Source: Candidatus Sulfopaludibacter sp.
GTDB lineage: Bacteria > Acidobacteriota > Terriglobia > Bryobacterales > Bryobacteraceae
DNA: 35,637 bases
Assembly (NCBI GenBank): GCA_031292755.1
Contig: JARLGM010000058.1
Location: 1-35,637, forward strand
Direction of reading: 5' to 3'
Shown here: piece after piece, positions 22,255 to 30,796 of the stretch
Position numbering within the stretch: the stretch's first letter is position 1
Layout of the letters: every line of letters begins with the position of its first letter
The notes under the pieces: generated by a model
Told to the model about the DNA's origin: nothing
Database searches by the model: none
Seen by the model: the letters and a program-made list of their open reading frames with translations, nothing else
Position numbers and translations under genes: made by a program

Positions 22255-24672
22255 TTAATGAGCCACGGTCTCGTCTACAGGCTGAACGTCCACTCCCGGA
22301 TTACCCGCCGGCATGGGGAGCGCCACCAATTCCCGCTCCAGGGCAATCTTCAGCACTTCATCCATGTTTTCGACAAAGTGCAACCTCATGGTCTTCTTGA
22401 TTGCGTCGGGAATGTCCGGAAGATCCTTCTCATTCTCCCGCGGCACGATTGCTTCCAGAATCCCATGCCGGTGTGCCGCCATCAACTTTTCTTTCAGACC
22501 GCCGATGGGCAGAACCTTACCGCGCAACGTGATTTCGCCCGTCATGCAGACGTCGCCGCGCACCGGAATGCGGGTCAACGCGCTGCAGATGGTCGTGGCC
22601 AGCGTGATGCCGGCCGAAGGCCCGTCCTTGGGAATGGCCCCCTCGGGGATATGGATATGGACATCCAGGTTGCGATAGAAGTCGCGCGGCAGGCCGAACA
22701 GGTGCGCTCGCGAACGGATATAGCTCATGGCCGCCTGCGCCGATTCCTGCATCACCTCACCCAGCTTGCCGGTGATGGTAAGCTTGCCCTTGCCTTCCAT
22801 CAGGGTGCATTCCACCGACAGAATCTGGCCGCCTACTTCGGTCCACGCCAGGCCGGTGGTAGCGCCCACTTCGTTTTTCTTGTCCGTCTCCAGGTCGCGG
22901 AATTTCCACGGACCGAGGAGTTCGGGCAACTTGGCGCCATCGATCACGGCCTTCGGCAGCTTCTTCTTGTCCTTGCCCGATTCGCTGTTCACCACCTGTC
23001 GCGCCACCTTACGGCAGACGTTGCCGATTTCGCGCTCCAGGTTGCGGACACCAGCTTCGCGGCTGTAATACTGAATCAGCCCGGCGATGCCTTCATCGGT
23101 GAATTCCACCTGCTCGTGAGAGAGCCCCGTGGCTTCCATTTGCTTGCGCACCAGGAACCGCTTGGCGATCTCCAGTTTCTCCAGTTCGGTATAACCCGAA
23201 AGCCGGATCACTTCCATGCGATCCTGCAAGGCCGCCGGAATGGTGTGCAGGACGTTGGCCGTGGCCACGAAAAATACCTGGCTCAGATCGTACTCCACAT
23301 CCAGGTAATGATCCATGAACATGAAGTTCTGCTCCGGATCCAGCACCTCGAGCAGTGCCGCCGAAGGATCGCCGCGGAAATCCATGGACATTTTGTCCAC
23401 TTCATCCAGCATGAAGACCGGATTCTTGGTGCCCGCCTTCTTCATCATCTGGATGATCTGTCCGGGCAGCGCGCCGATGTAAGTGCGGCGATGGCCGCGA
23501 ATTTCAGCCTCGTCGCGCACTCCGCCCAGCGACAGGCGGATGAACTTGCGGCCCGTGGCCTTGGCGATAGACATGCCGAGCGAGGTCTTGCCCACGCCCG
23601 GGGGTCCCACGAAGCATAGAATGGAGCCCTTGGGATTCTTCACCAGGCGGCGCACCGCCAGGAATTCCAGAATGCGCTCCTTGATTTTCTCCAGCCCGTA
23701 GTGGTCGGCTTCCAGCACCTCTTCGGCGTACTTGAGCTCGCGGATTTCCTTGGATTTTTTCTTCCACGGCACCGCCAGCAGCCAGTCCAGGTAATTGCGC
23801 GATACGGTGGATTCGGCGGACATCGGCGGCATGTTCTCCAGCCGCTTCAACTCCGCCATGGCCTTCTCCTGCGCATCGGCGGTCATTCCGGCAGTCTCGA
23901 TCCGTTTCTTCAATTCATCGATTTCGCTTTTTTCGCCGCGGCCCAGTTCCTTCTGGATAGCCTTGATCTTCTCGTTGAGGTAGTACTCTTTCTGCGCCTT
24001 TTCCATCTGGCGCTTGACCCGCCCCTGAATGGTGCGATCGACATTCAGCTTTTCGATTTCAATGTCGAGCATCTCGGCCACGCGCGTCAGCCGGTCGATC
24101 GGATCGAAGATCTCCAGTAGTTCCTGCTTCTCTTCAATGGTGAGTTGCAGGTTGGCGCCTACCGTGTCGGCCAGCTTGCCGGGGTCATCCACCCGGATCG
24201 CGGCGATCATGGTCTCGTAGTTCAGATTCTGGCTCAGCTTGACATACTGCTCGAACAGCCCTGTTACCCGGCTGATCAACTGGTCCAACTGCGGACCCGC
24301 TTCCACTTTGAACCCGGACGTGCGCACCATGGCGCGAAAGAAGCCTTCGTCGTCGGCGACCGAAACCACCTTGGCGCGCTCCACTCCCTCAACCAGGACT
24401 TTGATGTTACCGTCCGGCAGCTTCAGGCTCTGGACGATATTTACAATTGTTCCAACGCTATAGATTTCGTTGGGCTTGGGCTCATCGATGGAAGCGTCGT
24501 GCTGGGTGGCAAGAAAAATCTTCTTGTCCCCCGCCATGGCCTCTTCCAGAGCACGCACACTCGATTCCCGCCCTACCACGAACGGGGTCATCATGTACGG
24601 AAAGATGACCACATCCCGGATCGGCATCATCGGAAGGCGTTTTGTATCGGATTTTTCCTTTGAAGTAAGCAT
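22255..24672 (-). CDS. lon: ATP-dependent Lon protease
   Basis: The 805-residue protein is a full-length LonA. An N-terminal substrate-binding LAN domain covers about 11-210, a coiled helical region about 215-310, and the AAA+ module carries Walker [10 protein letters not shown] (356-364) and Walker [11 protein letters not shown] (about 419-428). The protease domain has the catalytic Ser686 in [10 protein letters not shown] and Lys727 in LPIGGLKEK. Lon degrades misfolded and regulatory proteins in the cytoplasm. GGGGAG lies about 5 nt before the ATG and a 7-bp hairpin abuts it. It follows clpX by 124 bases and precedes engB. Confidence 0.97.
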   Translation of the reverse strand: MLTSKEKSDTKRLPMMPIRDVVIFPYMMTPFVVGRESSVRALEEAMAGDKKIFLATQHDASIDEPKPNEIYSVGTIVNIVQSLKLPDGNIKVLVEGVERAKVVSVADDEGFFRAMVRTSGFKVEAGPQLDQLISRVTGLFEQYVKLSQNLNYETMIAAIRVDDPGKLADTVGANLQLTIEEKQELLEIFDPIDRLTRVAEMLDIEIEKLNVDRTIQGRVKRQMEKAQKEYYLNEKIKAIQKELGRGEKSEIDELKKRIETAGMTADAQEKAMAELKRLENMPPMSAESTVSRNYLDWLLAVPWKKKSKEIRELKYAEEVLEADHYGLEKIKERILEFLAVRRLVKNPKGSILCFVGPPGVGKTSLGMSIAKATGRKFIRLSLGGVRDEAEIRGHRRTYIGALPGQIIQMMKKAGTKNPVFMLDEVDKMSMDFRGDPSAALLEVLDPEQNFMFMDHYLDVEYDLSQVFFVATANVLHTIPAALQDRMEVIRLSGYTELEKLEIAKRFLVRKQMEATGLSHEQVEFTDEGIAGLIQYYSREAGVRNLEREIGNVCRKVARQVVNSESGKDKKKLPKAVIDGAKLPELLGPWKFRDLETDKKNEVGATTGLAWTEVGGQILSVECTLMEGKGKLTITGKLGEVMQESAQAAMSYIRSRAHLFGLPRDFYRNLDVHIHIPEGAIPKDGPSAGITLATTICSALTRIPVRGDVCMTGEITLRGKVLPIGGLKEKLMAAHRHGILEAIVPRENEKDLPDIPDAIKKTMRLHFVENMDEVLKIALERELVALPMPAGNPGVDVQPVDETVAH

Positions 24673-24680
24673 TGTTCTCC

Positions 24681-24702
24681 CCAGGGATTGACGCGTCCCT
24701 GG
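24681..24702 (-). promoter_or_regulatory. Stem-loop next to the lon ribosome-binding site
   Basis: On the coding strand CCAGGGA pairs with TCCCTGG across an 8-base loop, and the second arm runs straight into GGAGAAC and the ATG. The first two G of the GGGGAG Shine-Dalgarno sequence would be in the stem. This could tune translation with temperature or folding. No CIRCE (HrcA) inverted repeat is seen. The rest of the 124-base clpX-lon gap shows nothing else I recognise. Confidence 0.35.
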
Positions 24703-24796
24703 ACCCAGACGCGGCGGGCGGAAACCGCGATTCGTCTCCTGCGCCAGCCGGAAATGGCGGCAAGACCTGCGCCGGCCTCAAGAACCAGCCAGGCTC

Positions 24797-26065
24797 CTAG
24801 CCAGCCTTTTCTAATATTGTAAGACTGATTTTCTGCGACAGCACCATCTCTTTGGTGACTTGGAATTCCCTCACCTTCTTATAAGAAGGCAGATAATACA
24901 TGAGATCGAGCATCAGATCTTCGAGAATCATGCGCAACCCGCGCGCGCCGACTTTGCGCTCCATGGCCAGATCGGCAATCGCTTCCAGTGCGTCGTCGCT
25001 GAACTTCAACCGCACATTCTCGAACTCGAAAAGCTTCTGATACTGTTTGATGATAGCGTTCTTGGGACGACTCAAAATCTGGATCAACGCCACCCTGTCC
25101 AGGTCTTCCAGAACCGCCGACACCGGCAAACGGCCGATGAATTCCGGAATGAAACCGAACTTGATCAGATCGATCGGCTGAGCCTGCGACAGCAGGTCGA
25201 TATCCCTTCGCCCGCTCATGCTCTGCCGCGTCATGCCCTTCTCTTCTTCCTGCAGGAAGCCCATGGACTTCTTGCCGGTACGGCGCGCGATCACCTTCTC
25301 CAGCCCCACAAAGGCGCCGCCGCAGATGAACAGGATGTTGGTCGTGTCCACCGGGGTGAATTCCTGGTGCGGATGCTTCCGTCCGCCCTGCGGCGGTACA
25401 TTGGCAACCGTGCCTTCCAGAATCTTCAGGAGCGCCTGCTGGACCCCTTCACCAGAGACGTCGCGGGTGATCGACGGGTTCTCATCTTTTCGGCAGATCT
25501 TGTCGATCTCGTCGATGTAAATGATCCCCTGCTGGCACTTCTGCACGTCGCCATCAGCCGCCTGCAGTAGCTTCAGGATGATGTTTTCGACATCCTCACC
25601 CACGTAGCCGGCTTCGGTCAGCGTGGTTGCATCGACTATAGCGAACGGCACGTCCAGGATCTTCGCCAGCGTCTGCGCCATCAGGGTCTTGCCGGTGCCG
25701 GTGGGCCCGATCAGCAGAATGTTGGATTTCTGCAGCTCCACCTCGGTGTTGCGCATGCGGTTCATGTGAATCCGCTTGCAATGGTTGTACACCGCTACCG
25801 CCAGCTTCTTCTTCGTAGATTCCTGGCCGATCACGTACTGGTCCAGGAACTCCTTCACTTCCAGTGGCTTGGGAATCTTGTTGGGAGTTCCGGACGGAGG
25901 CTCGACTTTATCGTCCTCCAAAATCGAGTTGCAGACAGCGATGCACTCGTCGCAGATGTATGCACGAGGGTAATCACTAGGGGAAGAGATGAGCTTTCCT
26001 ACTACGTCCTGGCTCTTGTGACAAAAAGAACACCGCAAAGCATCATCGGATCCGGCTCGCTTCAA
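24797..26065 (-). CDS. clpX: ClpX, ATPase subunit of the ClpXP protease
   Basis: This unfoldase feeds tagged proteins to ClpP. The N-terminal zinc-binding domain has Cys12, Cys15, Cys38 and Cys41 (RCSFCHK and ICDECIAVC). The AAA+ core has Walker [10 protein letters not shown], Walker [11 protein letters not shown] and the pore loop GYVGEDVE. The ClpP-docking loop reads [10 protein letters not shown], with MGF in place of the common IGF/LGF. Length is standard at 422 residues. The start is TTG with AGGAG 8 nt upstream. The 176-base gap to tig (26066-26241) contains no clpP and no other gene; TTGCTA-N18-GATAAT there could be a promoter for clpX. Confidence 0.96.
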   Translation of the reverse strand: MKRAGSDDALRCSFCHKSQDVVGKLISSPSDYPRAYICDECIAVCNSILEDDKVEPPSGTPNKIPKPLEVKEFLDQYVIGQESTKKKLAVAVYNHCKRIHMNRMRNTEVELQKSNILLIGPTGTGKTLMAQTLAKILDVPFAIVDATTLTEAGYVGEDVENIILKLLQAADGDVQKCQQGIIYIDEIDKICRKDENPSITRDVSGEGVQQALLKILEGTVANVPPQGGRKHPHQEFTPVDTTNILFICGGAFVGLEKVIARRTGKKSMGFLQEEEKGMTRQSMSGRRDIDLLSQAQPIDLIKFGFIPEFIGRLPVSAVLEDLDRVALIQILSRPKNAIIKQYQKLFEFENVRLKFSDDALEAIADLAMERKVGARGLRMILEDLMLDLMYYLPSYKKVREFQVTKEMVLSQKISLTILEKAG

Positions 26066-26241
26066 GCAGTTTTCTCCTGTTCCACCTTCGGCTCTATCGG
26101 GAAACCACCTCGGCCTCGGGGGTAGAGAACCTCAATCGATTTCGTTACTATTATCACCTGAACAAGCGCTCCTTAGCAATGTATTCCAAAGTTGGCGGCG
26201 GCGCACTAGTACTTTAAGTTTAGCTAACCCTGGATAACTTC

Positions 26242-27507
26242 TTAAGATTCCGTAGTTTTACGGGCGTGTTCGAACAGGAAATTGAGCGTTTTCTCGGTCT
26301 GGATATGGCTGGCAATCCGGCCCAAAGTGCCGTCTTTCTCAAATTTCATGTGGAGGGCCGCGATCGGTTCCCGGGTCTGCCGGGCCTGACGCTCCACTTC
26401 CTTGTCCACTTCATCGCGTGTGGCGTGGATGGCTTCCCGTTCGGAAATCCTGGAAAGCAACATGGAAGCTTTCACCTCGTGCAACGCCTTCTCGCGCTGC
26501 GACTCCTTCACTTTGTTCCAGTCCAGCTTCAACTGCCGGGGATCCATCCCCTCCGCGGCCATGGCGCGCAGGCTCTGCTCCACGCGATTCTTGACCTGCC
26601 GTTCCACGAAGGTTTCGGGCACCGGAAAATCGTGCTGTTCCACCAGTTTGTCGATGATTTTGTTCTTGGCTTCCTGCTGCGCCTCGTACTGCCGCTGGCC
26701 GAAGATGCCCTTGCGGATGGCCTCGCGTAATTCGTCCACGGTCCGGTAATCGCCCAGGTCCTGCGCGAACTCATCGTTCACTTCGGGCAGTTCTTTCCGG
26801 CGCAGGCCCTTTACCGTGGCGTGGAACATCACCGTCTTGCCCGCCAGTTTGGCGCTGCCGTAATCCTCAGGATAGGTGACTTCGAAATCCTTGGTATCCT
26901 CGGGACTCAGACCGCGAAGGTTTTCGCTGAAGCTTTCCAGCGTGTCGGCCCCGCCGATCTCCAGCACCATTTCGTCCTGCTTGATGGGCTCCTCAACTCC
27001 GCCAATGCTCTCCAGAGACACCACCGCGTGGTCGCCGTTCTCCAGCGGGCGCGGATCCACGTTGACGTACTGAGCCTTCTGTTCGCGAATCTCTTCAATT
27101 CGCTTGCTCACGTCCTCGTCGGTGACTTCGGGATCGTGATACGGCACCTCCACGTCCTTGTAGTCGCCCAGTTCAATCTCTGGCACCACCTCGAACGTGG
27201 CTTTGAACCGCAGCGGCTCGCCCTCATGGAAATGCACGTCGCTGATGTCGGGCGTGCCCACCACGTTCAGGTTGTCCGCCGCGAACTGTTGACTCAGAAA
27301 CCGCGGGATGATGATCTCCAGCACCTTCTGCCGGATATCGCCCGCGAACGTCTTGCGAATAATCGACGCAGGCACTTTACCCGGACGAAAGCCCGGAAGC
27401 TTGGCACGCTTTTGCACGTCCTCGGTGACCCGGTTGGTCTCGCTTGCCACATCCTCTACCGGGACGGAGATGTCGAGCGAGTGCTTGCAACCTTCTACTA
27501 ACGCCAA
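26242..27507 (-). CDS. tig: Trigger factor chaperone
   Basis: Trigger factor binds the ribosome exit tunnel and holds nascent chains; it also has prolyl isomerase activity. The ribosome-docking signature GFRPGKVP is at about 40-47. An FKBP-like PPIase domain (about 155-240) and a long helical C-terminal chaperone domain follow, with a total of 421 residues, normal for the family. The start is TTG, preceded by CGAGG. It heads the minus-strand block and is divergent from the M50 protease region; upstream on its strand TATCAT is a possible -10. Confidence 0.95.
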   Translation of the reverse strand: MALVEGCKHSLDISVPVEDVASETNRVTEDVQKRAKLPGFRPGKVPASIIRKTFAGDIRQKVLEIIIPRFLSQQFAADNLNVVGTPDISDVHFHEGEPLRFKATFEVVPEIELGDYKDVEVPYHDPEVTDEDVSKRIEEIREQKAQYVNVDPRPLENGDHAVVSLESIGGVEEPIKQDEMVLEIGGADTLESFSENLRGLSPEDTKDFEVTYPEDYGSAKLAGKTVMFHATVKGLRRKELPEVNDEFAQDLGDYRTVDELREAIRKGIFGQRQYEAQQEAKNKIIDKLVEQHDFPVPETFVERQVKNRVEQSLRAMAAEGMDPRQLKLDWNKVKESQREKALHEVKASMLLSRISEREAIHATRDEVDKEVERQARQTREPIAALHMKFEKDGTLGRIASHIQTEKTLNFLFEHARKTTES

Positions 27508-27578
27508 GTGGATTTAACCTCGGGAAAGAAATGATGGTGTAAACCCTATGATACCACGTACAATGGCTCTGTCGGCCC

Positions 27579-27680
27579 ATGGTCGCAGTCATCGTAGCCG
27601 TAGCGGCGTTCCTCTGCTTGTGGGCCGCCGTAATTCCGCCTGTCGCGAAATGCATCTCCAAATCCAAGAAGCCGTCCTGA
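27579..27680 (+). CDS. Possible 33-residue membrane peptide
   Basis: An ATG at 27579 opens a 33-codon frame: a hydrophobic stretch MVAVIVAVAAFLCLWAAVIP, then a Lys-rich tail KCISKSKKPS. This is the shape of a single-span membrane peptide with a cytoplasmic positive end. TACAAT (27559-27564) lies at the right distance to start a short leader. It overlaps the first 31 bases of the M50 gene in another frame. The corresponding stretch in the M50 frame is not protein-like, which supports this frame. No clear Shine-Dalgarno sequence is seen. It may be chance. Confidence 0.35.
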   Translation: MVAVIVAVAAFLCLWAAVIPPVAKCISKSKKPS

Positions 27681-28261
27681 ACGTCATCCTACTGTGGCTG
27701 CTCACCACCCCGCACGAATTCGCCCATGCCTGGGTAGCCACCCAACTGGGCGACGATACGCCCCGCCTGCAGGGCCGTTTGACGCTGAATCCGCTGGCGC
27801 ACATCGACTGGCTGGGCACCACCATCCTGCCCTTCGTCACCACGCTGCTTTCCGGCGGCTTCCTGGGCTGGGGTAAGCCCGTTTTTACCCAGACATCCAA
27901 ACTGCGCGGCGGATTGAACGGGCTTGCGCTGGTGGCCCTCGCCGGACCGGCGAGCAACGTGGTGATGGCGGTGATTCTGGCGATTCTGGCCGTGGTGACC
28001 CCGGTCCCGGCAGTCGCCGCCTTCCTGCGGCACGGGGTCCTGTTGAGCCTGTACCTGGCGATCTTTAATCTGCTGCCGGTGCCGCCCCTGGATGGCTCCA
28101 AACTCCTGCTGGCGGCCCGCATTCCCATGGCGATTTATAACGAAATCGCGCGTGCCGGCTTTATGCTCCTGATCGTGCTGGTGGCCTTCACCCGCATCGG
28201 CGAGTACATGAGCGTCTGGGCGTACGATGGCGCCCGCGCCATCTTTGCGTTACTGCCATGA
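27650..28261 (+). CDS. M50-family (site-2 protease-like) membrane metalloprotease
   Basis: The 203-residue membrane protein has zinc motif HEFAH at 22-26 in the first helix and the second motif NLLPVPPLDGSKLL near residue 145. About five hydrophobic helices are visible. This is the short, FtsRvA-like / YwhC branch of site-2 proteases, without PDZ domain. Substrate is unknown. I start at the ATG at 27650, because the in-frame sequence upstream is basic and not membrane-like. The stop overlaps the next start in ATGA, linking it to the broken HEAT-like gene. Confidence 0.8.
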   Translation: MHLQIQEAVLNVILLWLLTTPHEFAHAWVATQLGDDTPRLQGRLTLNPLAHIDWLGTTILPFVTTLLSGGFLGWGKPVFTQTSKLRGGLNGLALVALAGPASNVVMAVILAILAVVTPVPAVAAFLRHGVLLSLYLAIFNLLPVPPLDGSKLLLAARIPMAIYNEIARAGFMLLIVLVAFTRIGEYMSVWAYDGARAIFALLP

Positions 28262-29216
28262 CCTGCGCGGTGTGGCTGCTGGCCGCGGCGGTCGGCAGCA
28301 TCGACTTCTTCGGCTATCAGGGCCTCGATCTCGCGGCGGTACGCGCCGCCCTTCCCATCCACGAAGGCGCCCCCTTCGACCCGGAGCACTTCGATGACGA
28401 CGCAGCCAGGGACGCGATAAAGCAAGTGACCGGGCACGCCCCCACGGACCTCGGCGTGGTCTGCTGCGACCCCGGCGGCAACGGGTGCTGTATTTCGGTC
28501 TCGGCGGCGCTTCCTACCATCCGGTGGCTTTCCACCCGGCGCCCACGGGAAAGGCCAGTCTGTCGTCTGCCTTGAAAGGCGCCCACGATGAGGCGATGGA
28601 GGCGTGGGGCCAGGCAGTCCAGAACGGGAATTCGGGCGAAGACCGGTCGCGCGGTTACTCCCTATTGGAGGATCCGGCGGCGCGCGCCAAACAACTCGCC
28701 TTTCGAGAGGTGGTGCTGCGCGAGGAGAAGAATGTCCTGACGGTGCTCGCCACCTCGTCCAACAACGAGCAGCGTGCCATCGCCGCGGAGGCCCTGGGGT
28801 ATGCGCGCCGCTCCGCCCGGCAGATCGCGGCCCTGGTGCAGGCAGGACTCGATCCGGACAGCACCGTGCGCAACAACGCCATGCGCGCGCTGGTAGTGCT
28901 GGTCACGGCCGATCCCAAAATCGGCGCCAAGATTCCAACGGGGCCGTTCATTTCCCTGCTCTCCTCGGGCTCCTGGGTAGACCATAATAAGGTGTCGTTG
29001 CTGTTCGAGGCGATGACGCGGTCACGCGACCCCCAATTGCTGCGCGATCTTCGCGCGCAGGCGCTGGATTCCCTGGTGGAGATGGCCCGCTGGCGCAATC
29101 CCGGGCACTCCGGTGCTGCCAAAATGATTCTGGGCCGAATCGCCGGCATCGATGAAAGCATGCTGGAGAACACGAGTGCGGAAGCGATCGTCGCGGCGGT
29201 GATGCAAAAGAAATGA
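28258..29216 (+). pseudogene. Frameshifted exported HEAT-like repeat protein
   Basis: Two frames join end to end. The first (28258 to about 28484) has a signal-peptide-like N-terminus and a segment IDFFGYQGLDLAAVRAALPI that resembles the start of a POTRA-type domain, ending VVCCDPGGNG. The second, starting near 28485, continues VLYFGLGGASYHPVAFHP and then gives helical HEAT-like repeats (NNEQRAIAAEALGYARRS, PDSTVRNNAMRALVVLV) to the stop at 29216. Adding one base in the GGG at 28483-28485 fuses them into a ~319-residue protein. The damage is either a real mutation or a sequencing/assembly error. The function is unknown; it is coupled to the M50 gene. Confidence 0.7.
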
Positions 29217-29231
29217 GCTATCGGCGTTCCG

Positions 29232-29402
29232 TCGCGGGTGCATGGCGTCAAAGCGAACTCCAGGTTCAGGATGCAGAATCCGCGGCAGGGGTAGATAGCG
29301 ATCAATGATCGAGCGGAAACGCTCCCACGGAAGACGATGCCGCTGGCTGCTGAAGTAGCCCTGCACCACCGACCGCAGCCAGTCCCCGGTCTCGAGAACT
29401 CA
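29232..29402 (-). pseudogene. Remnant of a group II intron reverse transcriptase/maturase C-terminus
   Basis: The minus strand encodes TGDWLRSVVQGYF joined to SSQRHRLPWERF and then IIDRYLPLPRILHPEPGVRF-DAMHPR. This matches the end of bacterial group II intron maturases: WLRxVVxGYF, then the RRRSQxxRxxWERF block, then LPxPRILHPxPxxRF. About 30 residues that normally separate GYF from the SQRHR block are missing, and nothing upstream of the WLR motif remains. The intron RNA and the rest of the maturase are gone, so it is inactive. It fills most of the 210-base gap between the HEAT-like gene and the CPBP gene. Confidence 0.7.
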
Positions 29403-29426
29403 GCCTCCGTGGCATCCGGGCCAACA

Positions 29427-30122
29427 CTAGCTGGCAAGTCCAACATACGTAAAGAGCAACGCTAAGGAGTCACTAAAACCATGGGCAAGAACTGCAACCC
29501 AGAGATTTCCCCCCGCCAGAAGATAGGCGGCTCCGAACACGATTCCGCTGACGACGCTGCTTACGATGCCAGCCGGACCTTGATACCAGTGGGCGAAGCC
29601 GAACATGATGCTCGACCATAGCAAACCAATAGCAAGGGCAGTGCGGGTACGGCCTCCAAGGTCGGCGACCCTGTTCAACAGATACCCACGATAGCCAATC
29701 TCCTCCCCGAAGGCGGCGTAGGTCCAGATGATGCCAAGCCAGCGCAACGCCATAGGGCTTCCGTGTATGGTTTCCAGGGGATTCGCCCTCGCAGAATAGT
29801 GCAGAAACGGCTGCGTGAGCGGGTCGACGACGAATTGCCCGAGTGCCTGCTGGACGAAGGCCGCACCAACAGCCATGAGGGCCGTGCGGGTCCAGGACCT
29901 TGGCAGACCCAATCCCATAGCGGTCCAACTGCCTTCCCGCAACCGGAAGGAAATCAACCCCATCGCAAAGAGGAGAGGAACGGAATTGGGCAATATGTGC
30001 CAAACGTTGTATCCAAGAACGATCAGGCTACCTGTAATGGCTTCCCCGGCCGATATCCATCGCGCACGTGAGCGGTATTCGACATCATCGACACTGCATT
30101 GGGAACGTTTATTGCGGTTCAT
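29427..30122 (-). CDS. CPBP-family intramembrane metalloprotease (Rce1/Abi-like)
   Basis: The 231-residue membrane protein has the CPBP (ABI) motifs: FGEEIGYRGYLLNR with the Glu-Glu pair near residue 140, FGFAHWYQG with the first His, and LAHGFSDSLAL with the second His. Seven or so hydrophobic segments surround them. The family includes CAAX prenyl protease Rce1 and bacterial relatives linked to bacteriocin self-immunity or protein processing. Substrate is unknown and no bacteriocin gene is visible. It is divergent from the YjbR-like gene by 78 bases. Confidence 0.85.
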   Translation of the reverse strand: MNRNKRSQCSVDDVEYRSRARWISAGEAITGSLIVLGYNVWHILPNSVPLLFAMGLISFRLREGSWTAMGLGLPRSWTRTALMAVGAAFVQQALGQFVVDPLTQPFLHYSARANPLETIHGSPMALRWLGIIWTYAAFGEEIGYRGYLLNRVADLGGRTRTALAIGLLWSSIMFGFAHWYQGPAGIVSSVVSGIVFGAAYLLAGGNLWVAVLAHGFSDSLALLFTYVGLAS

Positions 30123-30187
30123 GTGCCGGGGTTTAGATTAAGGCCATTCCTAGCGATTCTATCTCCTGATCGCCGGCCAGTCAGTCA

Positions 30188-30193
30188 TATAAT
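30188..30193 (+). promoter_or_regulatory. TATAAT -10 box placed for a leaderless YjbR-like mRNA
   Basis: A perfect TATAAT ends 7 bases before the ATG at 30201, so transcription would begin at that codon. There is no Shine-Dalgarno sequence in the gap. An in-frame ATG at 30192 overlaps the -10 box and is therefore disfavoured. No good -35 box is seen. Confidence 0.45.
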
Positions 30194-30200
30194 GCTTGGC

Positions 30201-30575
30201 ATGGCGCAACGGAAGGTGAATTTCGACATTGTCCGGAAGATCGGGCGGGCGTTCCCGGGCGTCGAAGAATCTACGTGTTTCGGGCAGCCGGCGCTAAAGG
30301 TCGGCGGGAGGATGTTCACTTGCCTGGCATCGCACCATTCGGCGGAGCCGGGCTCGCTGGTCGTCCGGGTCGATTTCTCGCGCCGGCAGGAGTTACTCGC
30401 CGAAGCGCCCGACGTTTACTATTTGACCAGCCATTACGTCGACTACCCGGGTGTGCTGGTCCGCCTGGAAAGGATTCAGCCGGACGCTCTACACGGGCTC
30501 CTGGCTGGGGCCTTGCAGTTCGTGCAAACCGAGAGAAGCAAGCGTCCACCGCGAAAGATATCGCGCCGCCAATAG
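30201..30575 (+). CDS. MmcQ/YjbR-family protein
   Basis: The 124-residue product matches the small MmcQ/YjbR fold: FDIVRKIGRAFPGVEESTCFGQPALKVGGRMFTCL near the N-terminus, then a RVDFSRRQELLAEAPDVYYL segment and SHYVDYPGVLVRLERI before a terminal helix LLAGALQFV. Family members have a double-wing DNA-binding-like fold, but no general function is known. The basic tail (KRPPRKISRRQ) could bind nucleic acid. It appears to be a single-gene unit, convergent with the prepilin peptidase block. Confidence 0.75.
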   Translation: MAQRKVNFDIVRKIGRAFPGVEESTCFGQPALKVGGRMFTCLASHHSAEPGSLVVRVDFSRRQELLAEAPDVYYLTSHYVDYPGVLVRLERIQPDALHGLLAGALQFVQTERSKRPPRKISRRQ

Positions 30576-30701
30576 ACTCGCGCCGGCTTCCGAAAGTATC
30601 GGCAGGCGCTCGAAGCGACGTCCTTCCGTGCTGCCGGCGCTGCTGACAGCCCATGCCTGTGGCGACAGCATCACCACGCACAGCGCCACTCCAAAGACCA
30701 T
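30489..30701 (-). CDS. Possible small exported protein of 70 residues
   Basis: An ATG at 30701 opens MVFGVALCVVMLSPQAWAVS, which scores by eye as a signal peptide with AWA cleavage site, then a 50-residue Arg/Leu/Ala-rich part. It begins 96 bases after the prepilin peptidase stop and overlaps the end of the YjbR-like gene by 87 bases. No Shine-Dalgarno sequence is clear. The rest of the 30576-30796 gap has nothing else I recognise. It could be spurious. Confidence 0.25.
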   Translation of the reverse strand: MVFGVALCVVMLSPQAWAVSSAGSTEGRRFERLPILSEAGASLLAARYLSRWTLASLGLHELQGPSQEPV

Positions 30702-30796
30702 CGTCCCGGCCTGAAGTGCATGGTAGCAGGCATGGTGCTGAGCCAGAAAGGCAATCCGCTCTGCTGCCAACAATTCGCCTGGCCGGTTCCCGGATC

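Noticed and set aside
22198..23619. A 473-codon open frame on the plus strand opposite lon.
   Set aside because: It is antisense to Lon, His/Arg/Gln-rich, and has no recognisable family.
24673..24796. Search for a CIRCE heat-shock operator before lon.
   Set aside because: No TTAGCACTC-N9-GAGTGCTAA-like inverted repeat is present.
26066..26241. Search for a clpP remnant between tig and clpX.
   Set aside because: The frames are short and hold no ClpP motifs; the gap is too small for more than a quarter of the gene.
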